A stretch of DNA of 64,000 bases from Chalciporus piperatus (Eukaryota; Basidiomycota; Agaricomycetes; Boletales; Boletaceae): the NCBI GenBank assembly GCA_038093975.1, contig JBBPTG010000009.1:310001-374000 (forward strand), read 5' to 3'. Both the position numbers and the translations under genes were made by a program. The stretch's first letter is position 1. Every line of letters begins with the position of its first letter. Below the pieces are notes generated by a model. It had not been told where the DNA came from and searched no databases. It saw nothing but the letters and a program-made list of their open reading frames with translations. Shown here piece by piece: positions 11,640 to 24,208 of the stretch.

Positions 11640-13665
11640 CTAGTCATTGCAGGTTGATGCCGCCGCCGCCGCCGCCGCCTGCTTTCTGTGCCGAAGGATA
11701 AGTTGGGTAAGGATGAACATGACAGTGCTCGCGAAGATAAAACACTGGGAGGAATGGCAAACGGTCAAGGGCGAACCAGAGGAGATCTTTTAGGCGCTTA
11801 CCCCGCAAAACACGGCGGATCTCCACCAGTCATAGTTTGACGTCAGAAGCGCGCCTGCCAGCGGGGTTCCTACGCACGATCGACATTAAGACCTGGAGAT
11901 ATTAGCTTGCGGAGATCTTACCTATCAAGCCGCCGGCACCTACATGCAAGTTAAAGACCGATATGAGATGTCAAAATCGTTGCCACACACCTATCATGGC
12001 AAGTGAAATCCCTATACGTGCCCTTTGAAGGAACATAAGCTACGATGACACGTGGTGCGCAAGATAGAAACGTACCCAAGCTGAGATAAATCATCGGTTA
12101 GGGATGCAATAAGGGGAGTAGAGAGGGCGACGACTGATACACTTTTTAATCCTCGACCGATAGAAAAAGGACGACACACTGACAAACTCCCGCAAAGTAT
12201 CCGAAGAATATACCAATGAGTGCGGCACCAGCGCGGGTAGCGAGGGTCATCATTGCAAATGTCACAATGCTACAGCCCAAAGTAGCACCAATGATCGTAT
12301 ACGTGATGCCGAGATATCCAGAGACGAGGCCAGCAGTCGCACGGCCAAATGCGTTGGATCCGCAGAGGATGACAATCTAATAGGATGAATTGGCACATAC
12401 CAGTGCATGATTAATGGGTGGACTTACAGTGTAGAAAGAGAACTCGGTTCCCAGTCCATGAATGGACGAGTCTAGCTGGATGTAGAACATGGGGAAGAAT
12501 GACCCAACAGCGGAGAGAAAAAACCTATCGAAAATGAGTGCTAGTAAACGGTCGAATAATTCAATAACCAACCCAACAGAAGCAACCAAGTACGCATAAT
12601 CAGATGATGATTTCTTCAATACTTCAGAATAGTCCACCACTCTCTTTGGAGGAGACAACCTGGTGCGCATGAGTGAACAGCCGACCAGGAATAACATACT
12701 GGTGATCGCAGCAGTGATCTGAATACTGTGGGCAAAGCCAAGGCTCCCATGCAGAAGGTTGTTGAGCAAGATGGTGTACAGAACTGCCCCGGTTGGCGCC
12801 CCGCTGGTAACTACGGCCATTGCGATGGCGCGCCTTCGTTGAAAGTGATGGGACAGCACAGTCAGCGAAGGTACATAGCTCATACTCGTTGCCAACCCGA
12901 AACCAAGGCCCTGGCACAAAAAAACCTGAAAGGGTTCAGTTGTATCCGACAAAATATTATGACGAAGACTCGCTTGGTAGAAGTGATTCCGTTGGGTCAA
13001 AGACAGCATGAAGAGGCAAAATGATTGTAGTGTACAGCCACATATTATCAACCAACGGCTTACACCCGCATGAGTACAGATAATACCAAGGAAGTGGGAC
13101 CTACAAATATCCTCGGTCATAAAGCGGTCCAAAGATCAGCCCTCCGGACAAGATTAAGCAAGCATTTGTGCTTCCTATCCAGCTATACAAAGGGCTGTCA
13201 ACGGGGCAACCGCGTGGTGCTAGAATGCCTTACGAAATAGTCGATGGTGAGACATTGGTCAGGTAATGCTGAGAGTAGAAGTCTACACAACATGATCAAT
13301 TGAAGCTGTTGGAGAGGGGCATTAAATCACACCTTGAAATACGCCGAAAGCACTCGTGAATCTAGACATTCGGTGAGTAGCTATGCTGTTGCAGACTAGA
13401 AGTCCTACCCAAAACCACCGAGTTGGATGAGAAAACTTTGGATAATGCGTGATCGGACGTCATCATATGCATTGAGTACGGAAACTTACGCGCCGAGTAC
13501 AGTAGCCCACGCAGTCAGACCACCCTCTGGAAAGTCTACCTCGCTGTCGGCTGGCGGAGGCTCATCGGAATTGCGTAGAGTTACTGATTTCTGGTCAAAA
13601 GAACCATTGGATTTTTGGTCTCTGAGGGGGTGGGGTGGGGGTGGAAGAGTGTCAATGGAGGCCAT
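11640..13665 (-). CDS. MFS transporter, monocarboxylate/riboflavin-transporter (MCH) type
   Basis: This is a plasma-membrane carrier of the major facilitator superfamily, closest in pattern to fungal MCH proteins; the substrate is unknown. I place about 14 exons. The cytosolic N-terminus (MASIDTLPPPPHP) leads into DFPEGGLTAWATVLGAFLIQ, where helix 1 begins. Later segments include WIGSTNACLILSGGLIFGPL, CQGLGFGLATSMSYVPSL, SHHFQRRRAIAMAVVTSGAP and SQLGARIGISLAMIGAGGLI. The protein ends in a poly-Ala stretch encoded by a (GCC)n run at about 11661-11678. One 48-bp intron (12973-12926) has a GC donor. If retained it stays in frame and adds 16 residues. An 18-base micro-exon encodes GAGGLI. Total length is about 450-460 residues. 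Exact ends of a few small exons are less certain. Confidence 0.85.
11661..11678 (-). repeat. (GCC)n repeat coding the poly-Ala tail of the MFS protein
   Basis: Six GCC units on the plus strand read as Ala codons near the C-terminus of the transporter. The repeat may vary in length between strains. Confidence 0.8.
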
Positions 13666-15313
13666 TTGGATAGCTGAGGTCACTATAGACGCACGCGCTG
13701 TATAAATGTGACCCCCAAACGGTGTTGGAATGATTCCGGTTCGCGTCAGATGCCATGAGGACCTCTGGCCCAGCATTGGCTACTTACAAGGGTCCCCATC
13801 GACCGAGGCTGCCAGGTGACCTATGTAATGAATGGCCCCGAGTGTTAATGACGAGAGCTTTAAAACAGGGACCATCAACTTGACAACGGATGATGTAGGC
13901 TGTGATTGACCTGTGAATCACGGCGTGAGTAATTCAGAACGTATTGGTTAGTGAATGATCTGTATGGTCGTCTGCGAGGAATCAAAGCCGCGTTATGTAC
14001 GAGCGTTGTTCGAGTGTTGTTCATTAGCCAGTCTTCCATTCCAGTTATTTAAGGAAAACCAAAAGCGTTCAGGTTGGCCTCGATGCTTGCCCTCGTACGT
14101 CGTGGCCAGCTCGCCACCGCGCAGGGCGATCTCACACTGCGCGCAAAAGGCCAGTGGTTCCTGGGATCTTGGTCTGTGAAAGGGAAAATGTTTAATGTAG
14201 CATGAATCAAGGGGAACCAGCCCGGAGAAATCCGAGACATGGGGTTGCCACTGACGCGCTCGATTCGCGTCATGCTTGGCCCGGAAGATGCACAGGGGCC
14301 TTGACGATCTGACCCGGTCCATTTTTTCGCAGGCTGGTCCCCTGGTGTGAATAGTGTATTGTCTTGACAGTTGTCCGTATGTTCTGAATCGGACATGCCA
14401 TAATGTCCTTTGAGGGAACACTAAGTTGGGTAAGTGAGCCCGCTCGAATGCCGGCCTGATGGAGTCCATTCGCGATCCCACCATAAAAATTGCACAAGAA
14501 TTGTGAGTCATGTCATTCTGTGTACGCGTTTTCTCGCTTCGGCAGTTATGCGATATCTGGTTAGCTTGTGGACCTTGCAATGGCATTGACGGGCTGAGTC
14601 GAGTGGTGGCAATTGTTGGGAGGTCGTCATGCAATGTCCCGCTAATTACCGCGCAGATACTTGCTTCTGACTGCCAGGGCCAGGGCCCGAACATGATTGA
14701 GATTGCGCCTCACTCCGACACATCCATTCGTCTGACTTTCATGATTCGCCGTGATCGCGTTATTGGATATATCGGAGGGAGTCGTGTGAGATGTGGCACT
14801 TTTGTATTGACTGGATAACAATGTCTGGCATGACTCGGGTTTTCATGGCATTCTCATCCCGACCACATGTCAAGAGCCACTGGGTTTGAGGCAGCAGGCA
14901 GAGCTAACCAAAGTGAGAAATTAAAGGCAGGAAATTGTAGAGGCGAGGAAGCGAAACAGACCCAAGATGTGAATGGTGTAGATGATGATCAAGGCTGCGA
15001 CTGTGGGGAATGGGAAAGAAATACCTGAAATGGGAGTCTATTTGGGGTCACTGCCCCAGGTTGAGCGTTCCTCGTCGTTCCCTGTAAAGTACCGACTTTG
15101 GTTGCTCGTTGCCAACGTCGTCGTCGGACTCGCAGTCACCTGCGGTCGTGGTCCGTTCGCAGGGCAGGAAAGAGGCAATACCTTTCTTGCTTTTCTGGCT
15201 CTAGTCTTGCTTTTCCTTGTCAGTTGCCCATTCTCATTTTCATTGTTGGTTCTTTTCCCTCGAGAGCTCTTCTCAAGGTCAAGTTATTTCCGGCTGATTG
15301 GTTTATATATGCG
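13666..15313. other. Intergenic, 1.65 kb, between divergent genes
   Basis: This is the shared upstream region of the minus-strand MFS gene and the plus-strand gene starting at 15314. Moderately long frames exist on both strands (minus 13993-14694, plus 14510-14818), but neither has recognisable sequence or intron structure. A TTTATATATG motif lies at about 15302-15311. It sits too close to the ATG at 15314 to be a normal TATA element. Confidence 0.45.
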
Positions 15314-18300
15314 ATGGCCACGGTCTCAACCTTCCACCCCTCACGACAAGATTCGACAGTCTCTCCGAATCTTTCTCCGAACATCCGTCTCAACTTCCTC
15401 CAGCACGGACTTGCCATTTCAGATCTCGACTTCAAGGACAACAGATATCCTTCTCTCGCTCTCAACTCAAAACCAACAAACAGAACTCCCTCCATGATTC
15501 CCACCTCGGGCGATACACACGCTCGGGATGCCGTTCCTGTCTCCAGCGATAGCCAAAGACTCTCTTCGGCTCCTCTCGCCCTCCCCGGATCACAAAGGGT
15601 GGATGTTCTCAGCGATGCACGAACTCTCAACGACGAAAAACACAACAATTCGCATCCTTCTGACCCCGACGCACTTCCTTTCAACACGGGCTCTTATCCC
15701 TTTTCTCAAGGATCAACTCGTCGTATCACCGAACGGTACAGCCTCGACGATAACAACAACAACAACAACAGCACCATCATCGCCAACACTACTCCCTTGC
15801 TCAACGGCTCCAGCTTCACTGAGTCATTCAAGTCCTTTGGAGAGTCGCTCACACAGTCTCCCCCTTCCCCCCCTCCAACAATCGGCGCTCGCGACATCCC
15901 TACATCCCTCTACCCCACAAACGTGCACCAACCATCGCATCCTCCACCAGACGGTGCTACTCTTTTCAAGTTAGCGCCTCCAAATGGTCTTTCATCCTCC
16001 CGACCATACAGCCCCGCGTTAGCTATCCCAATCCCCATATCAACCAACCCCCGTGCCAACCCGCAACACCCAACGTACATCACTCCTTCCGCGGCTACTC
16101 CCGATCCTATCAATCCTATTCTCTCTCCAAACCCTCCACAACCTCAGGAAGAGATATGTGTCGAGTGTGCGATGCGAGACCAGGATATGGCCGATGTCAT
16201 CGTTGTTGGTTCAGGTATTTGGGACAGAGAAAGCGACGTGCTCTATGAGGAGCTACTGAGAAGGGAAGAGGAAGAGGAGGCTCTCGGAAATCTGCCTTCT
16301 GAATGTTCTTCTAGACCTCGGGCAAGGGGCGGGCGTTTGACCGAACAGAGTTTGAAGGTATGGACTTCAATGGTACGTGCATTTGTTGCTATTGCTCTGC
16401 GGAAATACTGATGTCTCACCATTGCAGAATCCAAAAGAACCCTTGGCGAGGCAGCAAACTGTGGATACCTATGTGAAGGCTCAAAGATCACTGCTCGAGG
16501 CCGAGGCGTTGGCTCATGCCCGTGCTATGCAAGAATCGATGCAGCTGGAGAACAGTGTTCGAGACACATATTCCCAGCTTCGCCGTTCGGCCTACGACCT
16601 AGGCGCTGTTGATGATAACGCGTTCAAACTCAAGCCGCCTCGTGCTCCAGTCCCGACCAACGGAGTTGGTACAAACCATATTCGTAGATCGTCTCGGGAT
16701 ATCACGCTTTTAAACAACGGACTCATCGTTGAACATGTTGATGTCCGACGTGAAGAGAGGGAGGAGAAGGAACGTAGGCGGAGACAAGAGAAGCGCGACC
16801 GTAGTCGACCGCGCAAGTCCTCTCGAGGTTCCGCGGTGGATGTCACGTCGCTATACTCGTCGCACAGCGTGGCACCTCTGACGGACAGCGGCCTTGGTGC
16901 AATGCAGAGCTCGAGATACTCTGCCGTCAGCATGCGGCCGGCGAGCTCGTTGACTGTTCCGATAGAGGTTCAACCTAGTCTGGGACAAGTTTACTCTCAA
17001 GCATCATTCTCGGATGCACATAGCCCTGGCTCTGCATCACCTCGGCGGTCGCGATTCTTCGGGTTCAAGAACCTAAGTTCTGCTTGGCGAAGCCAGGACA
17101 GTTTAGCCCCTTCAGTGATGTCAGGAAGTATGATTGACATGCAGTACGTGTCTTGATTCTGATCTGTGTTTCATTGAATGATTCTTTTTCCTAGCGTGGC
17201 CTTGCAACGCGAGGTTAACCCACCTTATCCACGGTCGCCAGCGGGACAGAGAAGTACGCTATCCACCCAGAGGCACAGTCAACTCTGGCCTCCGGCCACC
17301 AACGAGGAGGAGATGTCCGCAGCACCCGCCGACGAAAAACCGAAGAAGAAGCGCAACGGACTCGCCAAGATTTGGAAGCTGGTCAAGGGTGGCTCTTCAC
17401 ACAAGGATGAGGCTCAAGCAGCTAGTCGCACCTCCCTGCGTTCTTTGGACCGCCCCGAAGATGATTCCCCTTTGGCACCCCCACCACCGTTATCGTACCT
17501 TGTGGAGCGTGGTCCTGGGGAACACCTTGGTGGTGCGGGAGGTCGACATGCATCGACACCTTCATTACCCTCCTCGTCATCCCCACGGAATGGTGGGTTC
17601 TCCTCCGCTGGTATGTCACCTTCCACGGCTCCATCCAGTCTTCTCCCGTCACCAACGTCTTCCCGCCCCTCAGGCGGTAATGGTGATAGCAACGAGAGGA
17701 AGAACAGCGGGCAAACAGATGAGAAGGAGGTACTTGATATGTTACCTGATGAGAATGGCCGACTCCGGGTGTCCATCCACCCAGTCACATCCGAACCGGA
17801 CATGCGTCTAAGGCTCCAACAGACGACATTCGCTTCCACGAATGGCATGACATTGCCTAAGTCTGCGGCTTCGCGTCCTCAGCTAATAGTCTCTCGAGAA
17901 AAATCGCTTCCTCCCCTACCAGGGGAGATGAAACTTCGAGCACAGCATGGCGTGACTGGAGATTCACGACCACAGACACTCTACTCTTATGACCCTCGCC
18001 ATCTTCTCCAAGATACACAAGACCTCGCACCTCCTCAACCACCCTTCCGTAATGAATCAAGACGACGATCGTTTAGCGGAACAGGGACTCCCAACCTGGG
18101 AATTCAGACAATGCCTCTTGGTGGGACACCTAGTGGGATGTATAGTGAATTCGGCATATCTCGTCGCTCTCTCGGCCGTCTCGGAGACATCGAGGAGAAT
18201 CCCCCCGTTCCCGCTACCCCTACCAAGCGGAAGAGCAAGTTTGGCTTTGCCTCACTCCTTGGCAAGAAATCATCCACCCCAGTGGATAACAATGGATACA

Positions 18301-18518
18301 GCTCGCACGAATTTCCTCGGCTGGTGTCGCCTGCACTTGATGGAAATGACGATGGTCTGGCTGTCGCGTATACTGGCTCGGTGTCTCGTCAGAGTGCAGC
18401 TCCCCGGTTGTCCGTCGCTTCTCGCAAAGCCATCGAAGCACGCGTAGAACGGGATAGAGAGTTTGTGGCATACCGTTATCCCTCGCAGACCCAACCACCA
18501 GTTGATCTAATCCAGTGA
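15314..18518 (+). CDS. Uncharacterised 1032-residue disordered cytoplasmic protein
   Basis: I do not recognise this protein. Three exons (15314-16372, 16428-17143, 17195-18518) join in phase. The first ATG in the frame is 15314 (GCGATGGCC context). The protein is mostly Ser/Pro-rich and likely disordered. The best-ordered part is residues about 270-430: a Cys pair in EEICVECAMRDQDMADV, then an acidic helix (LYEELLRREEEEEA), then QSLKVWTSM and a helical stretch with YVKAQRSLLEAEALAHARAM, probably a coiled coil. Basic clusters (KPKKKRNGLAKIWKLVKGG and FGFASLLGKK) in the C-terminal half resemble membrane- or phospholipid-binding short helices. A poly-Asn run is encoded by (AAC)n near 15752. A scaffold at the cell cortex is a guess only. 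Confidence 0.75.
15751..15770 (+). repeat. (AAC)n microsatellite encoding poly-Asn
   Basis: Six consecutive AAC/ACA units encode an Asn run inside the 1032-residue protein. Confidence 0.8.
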
Positions 18519-19100
18519 GATGGCGTATGGCTCATGGCTGACGCCTTTTCGTTTCCATCCCAACAACGTTACCCCTGCATGTTTGCACTTGAAGAATGTA
18601 TGTCCATCCCCATTGATCCACTTTCTTTTGTAGCTCGTTCCTACCTATCCATCCATGACATCATCATCTTATTTACTCCATCCTCCACATCTATTCGAGT
18701 TTGACAAGCCAACACTCTTTTCTGGGACAATGCTTTGCTTTTTCAATCCACTCAGACCATAATCCAATCTTTGCTCTGGACTACGTTTGCACGGCCCCGA
18801 TTCGCTCTCCTTGCGCTCTCTATGTATAGTCTTCGCTCAACACGATCATCACTCCTTTCCGCTTACGAGGTTGGCAGTTCATTAACATTTCTTGATTTCG
18901 TCGTCATTACATAAAATTATGGTATGAGTTGTATATGAGTACATTTTGTTTCCTCTTTGCTTTCCCTTCGTCGTTGAGTGAACAAGTAGGTGTGGTACAT
19001 CATGTGACAAGACGCGTCGCGTGCGTCCATCTCTAATTCTTGACAGCTTAAGCCTGACTCTTGTGTCCCCATCGCTACATACTGATACGTGCCGACGACA
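18519..19100. other. Intergenic, no gene seen
   Basis: T/C-rich 3' flank of the preceding gene followed by the 5' region of MND1. No supported features. Confidence 0.5.
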
Positions 19101-20125
19101 ATGGTGCGTGATCAGAGACTTGCAGTACAGCTACTGACCTTTTCAGGCTCCCCGAGGTCTATCTGCTGAAGAGAAGCGCGTCAAACTCCTCGAGATATTC
19201 CATGAATCGGTATGTCTTGATCTCTGTCTTCCTACCGAGAGCTAACTCACTGGAGCAGAAAGACTTTTACCAGGTAGGAGTGTTCTCATGGCCAGGACCA
19301 TACTTATCATCCGCGCTGGAACTAGCTCAAAGAGCTAGAGAAGCTTGGACCAAAGCTCAAGGGCATCGGTAGGTCGGCCTGTCGCGCTCTCCCTTGACAC
19401 TGTTGTGATACGCTCGACAGTGTCTCAATCTGTCAAGGAGGTATTGCAGTCCCTCGTGGATGATGGTCTCGTTCAAGGCGACAAGATTGGATCTTCTAAC
19501 TGTAGGTCCACACGGAGGTGGATATATGCGCTGATCCTTGATGAATATAGTCTTCTGGAGCTTCCCCTCTCAGCGAGGAAGCATAGTATGGATGAACAGT
19601 GTATCTTGTTGCATCGTTGCTCATGTTCTTTTATAGCTTCGAAACAGGCTGGAAACGGCGAAGGAGGCGAAGGCGAACCACGAGGGCCAAGTTGCGGAGC
19701 TGCGAGCGACGTTGGGACGGGAGAGGGCGATGCGACCCGAGAGCGTTTGTCTTCCTCCAATTTATCTGATAAGCTGATGCAACGAGCGTTATCCTCCTCA
19801 CAGGCTACGCGGGCCATTGCCCTGAAAAATGTTGCAGAAGCGAAAGAAAAGATCGCCGCACTCGAGAAAGAGCTCGAGGAATACGGTGCCTGCGATCCTG
19901 TGAAGGTGGAAGAGAAAAAGAGAGCGATCACGCTTGCACACGAGGCTGCTGTTCGGTGGACTGGTAAGTGAACGGCTCGTTGAATTTGCAAATGCGGTCG
20001 TCGATGAAAGCGATGCAGACAACTACTCGATCCTTCTTGCGCACTTTACACGCCAGAACGGAGTCGACCCCCAAGAAATTCGCAAGTTCTTGAGCGTTGG
20101 CGAAGAGTACGAGGATATCTATTAG
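19101..20125 (+). CDS. MND1: Meiotic recombination protein MND1
   Basis: Mnd1 pairs with Hop2 to stimulate Dmc1/Rad51 strand invasion during meiosis. Nine coding exons (19101-19103, 19147-19209, 19259-19273, 19326-19368, 19421-19501, 19551-19585, 19637-19744, 19804-19963, 20019-20125) give 204 residues, normal for the family. The N-terminal winged helix is clear: APRGLSAEEKRVKLLEIFHE, YQLKELEKLGPKLKGI and SVKEVLQSLVDDGLVQ. A leucine-zipper-like coiled coil follows (LRNRLETAKEAKANHEGQ, then ALEKELEEYGACDP), and a helical cap includes AHEAAVRWTDNYS. The first coding exon is only the ATG. A 15-base exon codes KDFYQ. SPO11, which acts earlier in the same pathway, lies 19.5 kb to the right. Confidence 0.93.
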
Positions 20126-20522
20126 GCTGGTTACAGGAGTCATGGACGTGATACGTCATATGATCATGACATTGATAGCTTCGCGGATGTATTTTCTACT
20201 CAATTCCGGAGGTATCTTGCCACTGTCCGAACTTGTCCATGCTGGTGATTACCGTGTATCTTTTTACTCGTCGACAAAGAGTCTTTGTTGTTGATATGAA
20301 AGAAATGCGCGGACGAGGGTAAAGGGCGGGTGCCAGTTTCGATCGCATTGTCGATCGCCGTGGATGGTATACCATTGCATTCCAACTTTTTTCCAACTGA
20401 CAATTGGTCGGCTGCTCATGATCTGGTTCGTTTTATCTCCTCCTCACTAGAGACGCCCCGAGACGGCTCTGTCCAGTTCATTCCCCCATCTCGTGTCCAC
20501 CTGCGCATCTCTTTCCTGATTG
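20126..20522. other. Intergenic, no gene seen
   Basis: 3' flank of MND1 and 5' flank of the protein kinase gene. Nothing further is supported. Confidence 0.5.
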
Positions 20523-22186
20523 ATGGATGCACGTCCGCCCCAAAACGACGGTGAGTCTTATGCCAATTTGCCAGGCAGCGTCATTCCGAGTCCTGTCATC
20601 AGAGATCGTTCACCGTCATGCCCGGGCTTCCCCCCAATGCGGCCAGTTTTGCAGTCATGGTGAACTCCTCGCTGGCGAGTGCGACGTCTCTCCTCTTCCG
20701 CGCGACCACGATTGCGACGCAGCTCCAGCGAACCACTCTGTCTGCTGCAGACCCATCTCATCCGAGTCCCATCCCCCTCGCTTGGGTTCTTTCGAGACGG
20801 CCTTTTCTCCCGTCCCAGAAAACTCCCTTCTCTTCTCCCCTGACGACACGCTGTTGTCGCCGATTCCCCATTCACCCCATCCCATCGCCTCTCTATCGCA
20901 CGAAGACCTTTGTGCAATAAATTTCTCTCCTCGCTTTCCACCTGGACACCATCTCGATCCAATGTTTGCCCAGAGATATCTACTTGGGGATGAACTGGGA
21001 TCTGGCGGTTATGGCTTCGTCATGACTGCATTACATCGCCGCCTCAAGTCGGAAGTCGCAGTGAAGTTCGTGATCAAAGCGAAGGTACCCGAGCAAGCAT
21101 GGATCGACCACGCCATTCTGGGAAGAATCCCGATGGAGATCATGCTCCTCAGGATCATGAATCACGAGAACATTGTCAAGTGCATCGACGTATTTGAGGA
21201 CGAGCTGTTTTTCTATGTCGTCAGTCTCTCGCGCTCTACTTATCCAATCCGCTGACTTGGGTATATACTTGTTTAGGTCCAGGAATTGCATGGAACGCCG
21301 TGGCGCAAGAGGGAAAAGTCGCGTCCTCCTCATGTACACTCCTCACCCCAAATGTCGACTCCGTCCCTCTTGGCCTCCACTCCTCTTCTGTCACCTGCAG
21401 CGTCTGAACTCTCCGTGGCCGAATCGGGACCTGAAACCCCTCCTCAGCTTTGCGATCAGCTCTCCCCCATAAATCTCCGACTTTTAGATTTACCGTCGCC
21501 CGACGATATCCTCTACAACACTTCTGCCCCTCAGAAGAAGCCAAATATTTCGCTGGAGGTCCCAAAGCCTCGTTACTCCCGCCGCCCTTCGCACGACCTC
21601 TTCGAATGCATCGAACAAACAAAACATCAACGCCTTTCGGAAAGACAAGCACGATATATCATAAGTCAAGTCGTTGAGGCCGTCTTTTATCTAGACAGTC
21701 AGGGAATATCACACCGTGATATCAAGGACGAGAACTTGGTAATAGATAAGGATTTCAGGGTGTGTCTCGTTGGAAGCGCGATAATTTCCGAAACTTACTT
21801 TCAGATCTCAGGTCAAACTCATAGATTTCGGTAGCGCCACGATGGTAGATCCAACCCAGCCCCGACCGTTCTATGATCTCTTCTTCGGCACAACGGCGTA
21901 TGCCGCCTCGGAGGTGTTGCTAAAGCAGCCATACCAAGCAGCACCAGTCGAGATCTGGACTCTCGGTGTCTTGATGTCATACCTGCTCACCGGCATGTCA
22001 CCCTTCCCCACAGTGCGGGATGCTATTGAAGGTCGCATCGTTCTCGCTGAACTGCCGGGGAGGAAGTTGAGCGAGTTGTGCTTGCATCTTATAACTCGGT
22101 GTCTGGAACCGGAACCATCCCTCCGAGCTGACATTGAGGAAGTTCGAACCCACCCTTGGTTCACAAGTGCATTGGAAGGACTCTGA
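20523..22186 (+). CDS. Serine/threonine protein kinase with long insert (PIM/PAS-kinase-like)
   Basis: Four exons (20523-20550, 20603-21219, 21277-21759, 21812-22186) give 500 residues. A disordered 125-residue leader precedes the kinase domain. The glycine loop is GSGGYG (142-147), and Lys164 in EVAVKFV is the ATP-binding lysine. The catalytic loop HRDIKDEN has Asp363, the magnesium site is DFG (381-383), and YAASEVLL replaces the APE motif. HRDIKDEN and DFGSA are the pattern seen in PIM and PAS-kinase-like CAMK enzymes. About 110 extra residues, rich in Ser/Pro, sit between the hinge (VVQELHG) and the helix before the catalytic loop. All catalytic residues are present, so the enzyme should be active. 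Substrate and pathway are unknown. Confidence 0.85.
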
Positions 22187-22705
22187 CACTTTTTCGTCTT
22201 TGCAGTGATACCACTCTCTTTAGATCTCAAGTTTGTAACTGGGCTTTTGGCGTCGTTTGGCTAGATAGTTTTGTACCTTGGTGTATGTATCGTTAAGACG
22301 TTCTCCTGTAGACTTTTACCTAAGTACGTATGTCTGAATCCTGTTTAGACCTTTGGGAACTCATCCCAGGTTGGGCGTTTCCTCTCACGACGGTTATATT
22401 CCTGCACTAATTTGCCTTATACTTTATCCACCGTTCTCATTTTCGTGAACAAATCAATGTTTTTGCGTTACATCCTCAAAGGTCTCGTGTCCATTTCCCT
22501 TGAGCACCTTCCCCTTCAGGGTTGGGAGGATCACGGGCATACGTACCCCTAAGTATGTCAAATCCCCGCCCCAACATTCAAGTTGCTCCAACATGTCATA
22601 TATGAGACATGCAACATTATTTTTAGCACCTGGTCGCGTGCTCCGTCAACTAAAAGGCGTGTTAAATCCAGGGTGCCCGTAAGCTTCAGCATCCTCCGTG
22701 CTTTC
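22187..22705. other. Intergenic, no gene seen
   Basis: 3' flank of the kinase gene and upstream region of the first SSU1-like gene. No supported features. Confidence 0.5.
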
Positions 22706-24208
22706 ATGAGTGCGCTCCCAAATGGACGAGGTAGCAATGCGTCGCGCAAGAGAACCTCGGAATATATAGTAAGGTAAACAACTTGCTCTCAAGTTGGCAG
22801 GCGCAGTTCACTTACATGACACAGGCATTTCACGCCTGGCTGGTTTGCAGTTACGATGGGTGAGTGAAACATCCTAGGAGAGAATCACGGGGGCGAACAC
22901 CAAAATTGTGCCCGTGAGCTGGCGCAATGAATATACGACGAAACTCACAAGTTCCTGTTGATATTGCAGGGACCGGATCGATTTCTATCCTTTTCCATAC
23001 CTTTCCGTACGGTGCAGGCTCACAGGCGATGAACGGCTTCTCTCTGGCTTTCTTCTTCCTCAACCTCGCGCTATTCGTGCTCTTCACAGTGGTCAGCGCG
23101 GCACGATACATTCTATTTCCTGGCATCTGGAGTCGGATGTTGCGACACCCTGTCCAAAGTTTGTTCCTGGGCACATGCCCGATGGGTGCGACAACATTGT
23201 TCGTGGTCTCGATCTCCGTGATTTACGACACCTATAACTTTGGGGGTCGTTCCTTCGTTTACGCCATATGGGCGCTCTGGTGGTTGGATATAGCAATATC
23301 CGTATGGTGTTGCTGGGGTTTAGTACACGTTATGTTGGTCATTTTACATCGTAACCAGGGTATGACCGTGGACTCATAGATGTTAAGGATAACCCACCAA
23401 GAACACTCGCTCGAATCCATGAGCATTACCTGGCTTCTCCCCGTTGTCACACTCGTTGTCGGGGCATCTACGGGAGCGGTCATTGCGCAAGCTCTCATAC
23501 CATACTCACCAGATGGTGCGCTTGTCACAATCATCTTCTCGGCATGCAGCGTCACCATCGGATTGTCACTGACAATGATGCTCCTCCCCGTATACCTCCT
23601 TCGTACCATCATATATGGTTATGCCAAGGGGCCTGCAATTTTGTCCGTCTTCTTTCCTCTTGGACCTGCTGGGCAGGGTGCCTATGCCATCCTTCAGATT
23701 GGCTCTGGATTGGCGTCAATACTCCCTCTGGGGTACGGGAGACCGGATGGATTCCTGAACATGTCGAGCACCGGTGAAACTATCAATGCAATTTGCGTTG
23801 TAACTGCATTTGCATTGTGGGCGTTCGGGACGATGTGGATGATGTTTGCTTTTCTCGGATTGTGGCATACATTACGCCAGACCCGCATCCCATTTCGATG
23901 GACCTTTTGGTCGATGATTTTCCCAAATGTACGTCAGTACTCGTCAGGCGTCCAGGCGGCTAAATTATATCCGATCATAGGGAGTGTATGCGAATTGCAC
24001 GCTCGCGCTGGCCACGACATTTTCTTCCCCGTTCTTCCGTGTATGGGGTTCGATTTACGCCGCTGGTACATTGCTTTTGTGGGTCTATGTCGCGGCGCAG
24101 ACGTTACGCACGTGTCCAAGTGGCCAAATTTTCGATCCTTTGCCAATGGAGGAGGACATTGGGTGGAATGAAAGGGACATCATTGCAACAGAAGGAAAGG
24201 CACGGTAA
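22706..24208 (+). CDS. SSU1-like sulfite efflux transporter (TDT/SLAC1 family), copy 1
   Basis: This is a predicted plasma-membrane anion exporter of the tellurite-resistance/dicarboxylate (TDT) superfamily. Yeast Ssu1 exports sulfite. Five exons (22706-22773, 22825-22859, 22970-23328, 23380-23928, 23981-24208) give 412 residues with about ten hydrophobic helices. Diagnostic text includes HFTPGWFAVTMGTGSIS at the first helix, SAARYILFP, MLRHPVQSLFLGTCPMG and HQEHSLESMSITWLLPV. The third intron (donor GTTATG at 23329) is weak. Without it a stop codon follows, so the copy might look broken. The phase and the sequence after the junction support splicing. It lies 735 bp upstream of a second copy in the same orientation. 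Confidence 0.85.

Noticed and set aside
13993..14694. 233-residue minus-strand frame between the MFS gene and the next gene
   Set aside because: The composition is mixed with many His/Arg/Cys residues and no conserved segment, and there is a plus-strand frame of similar quality. I treat it as chance.
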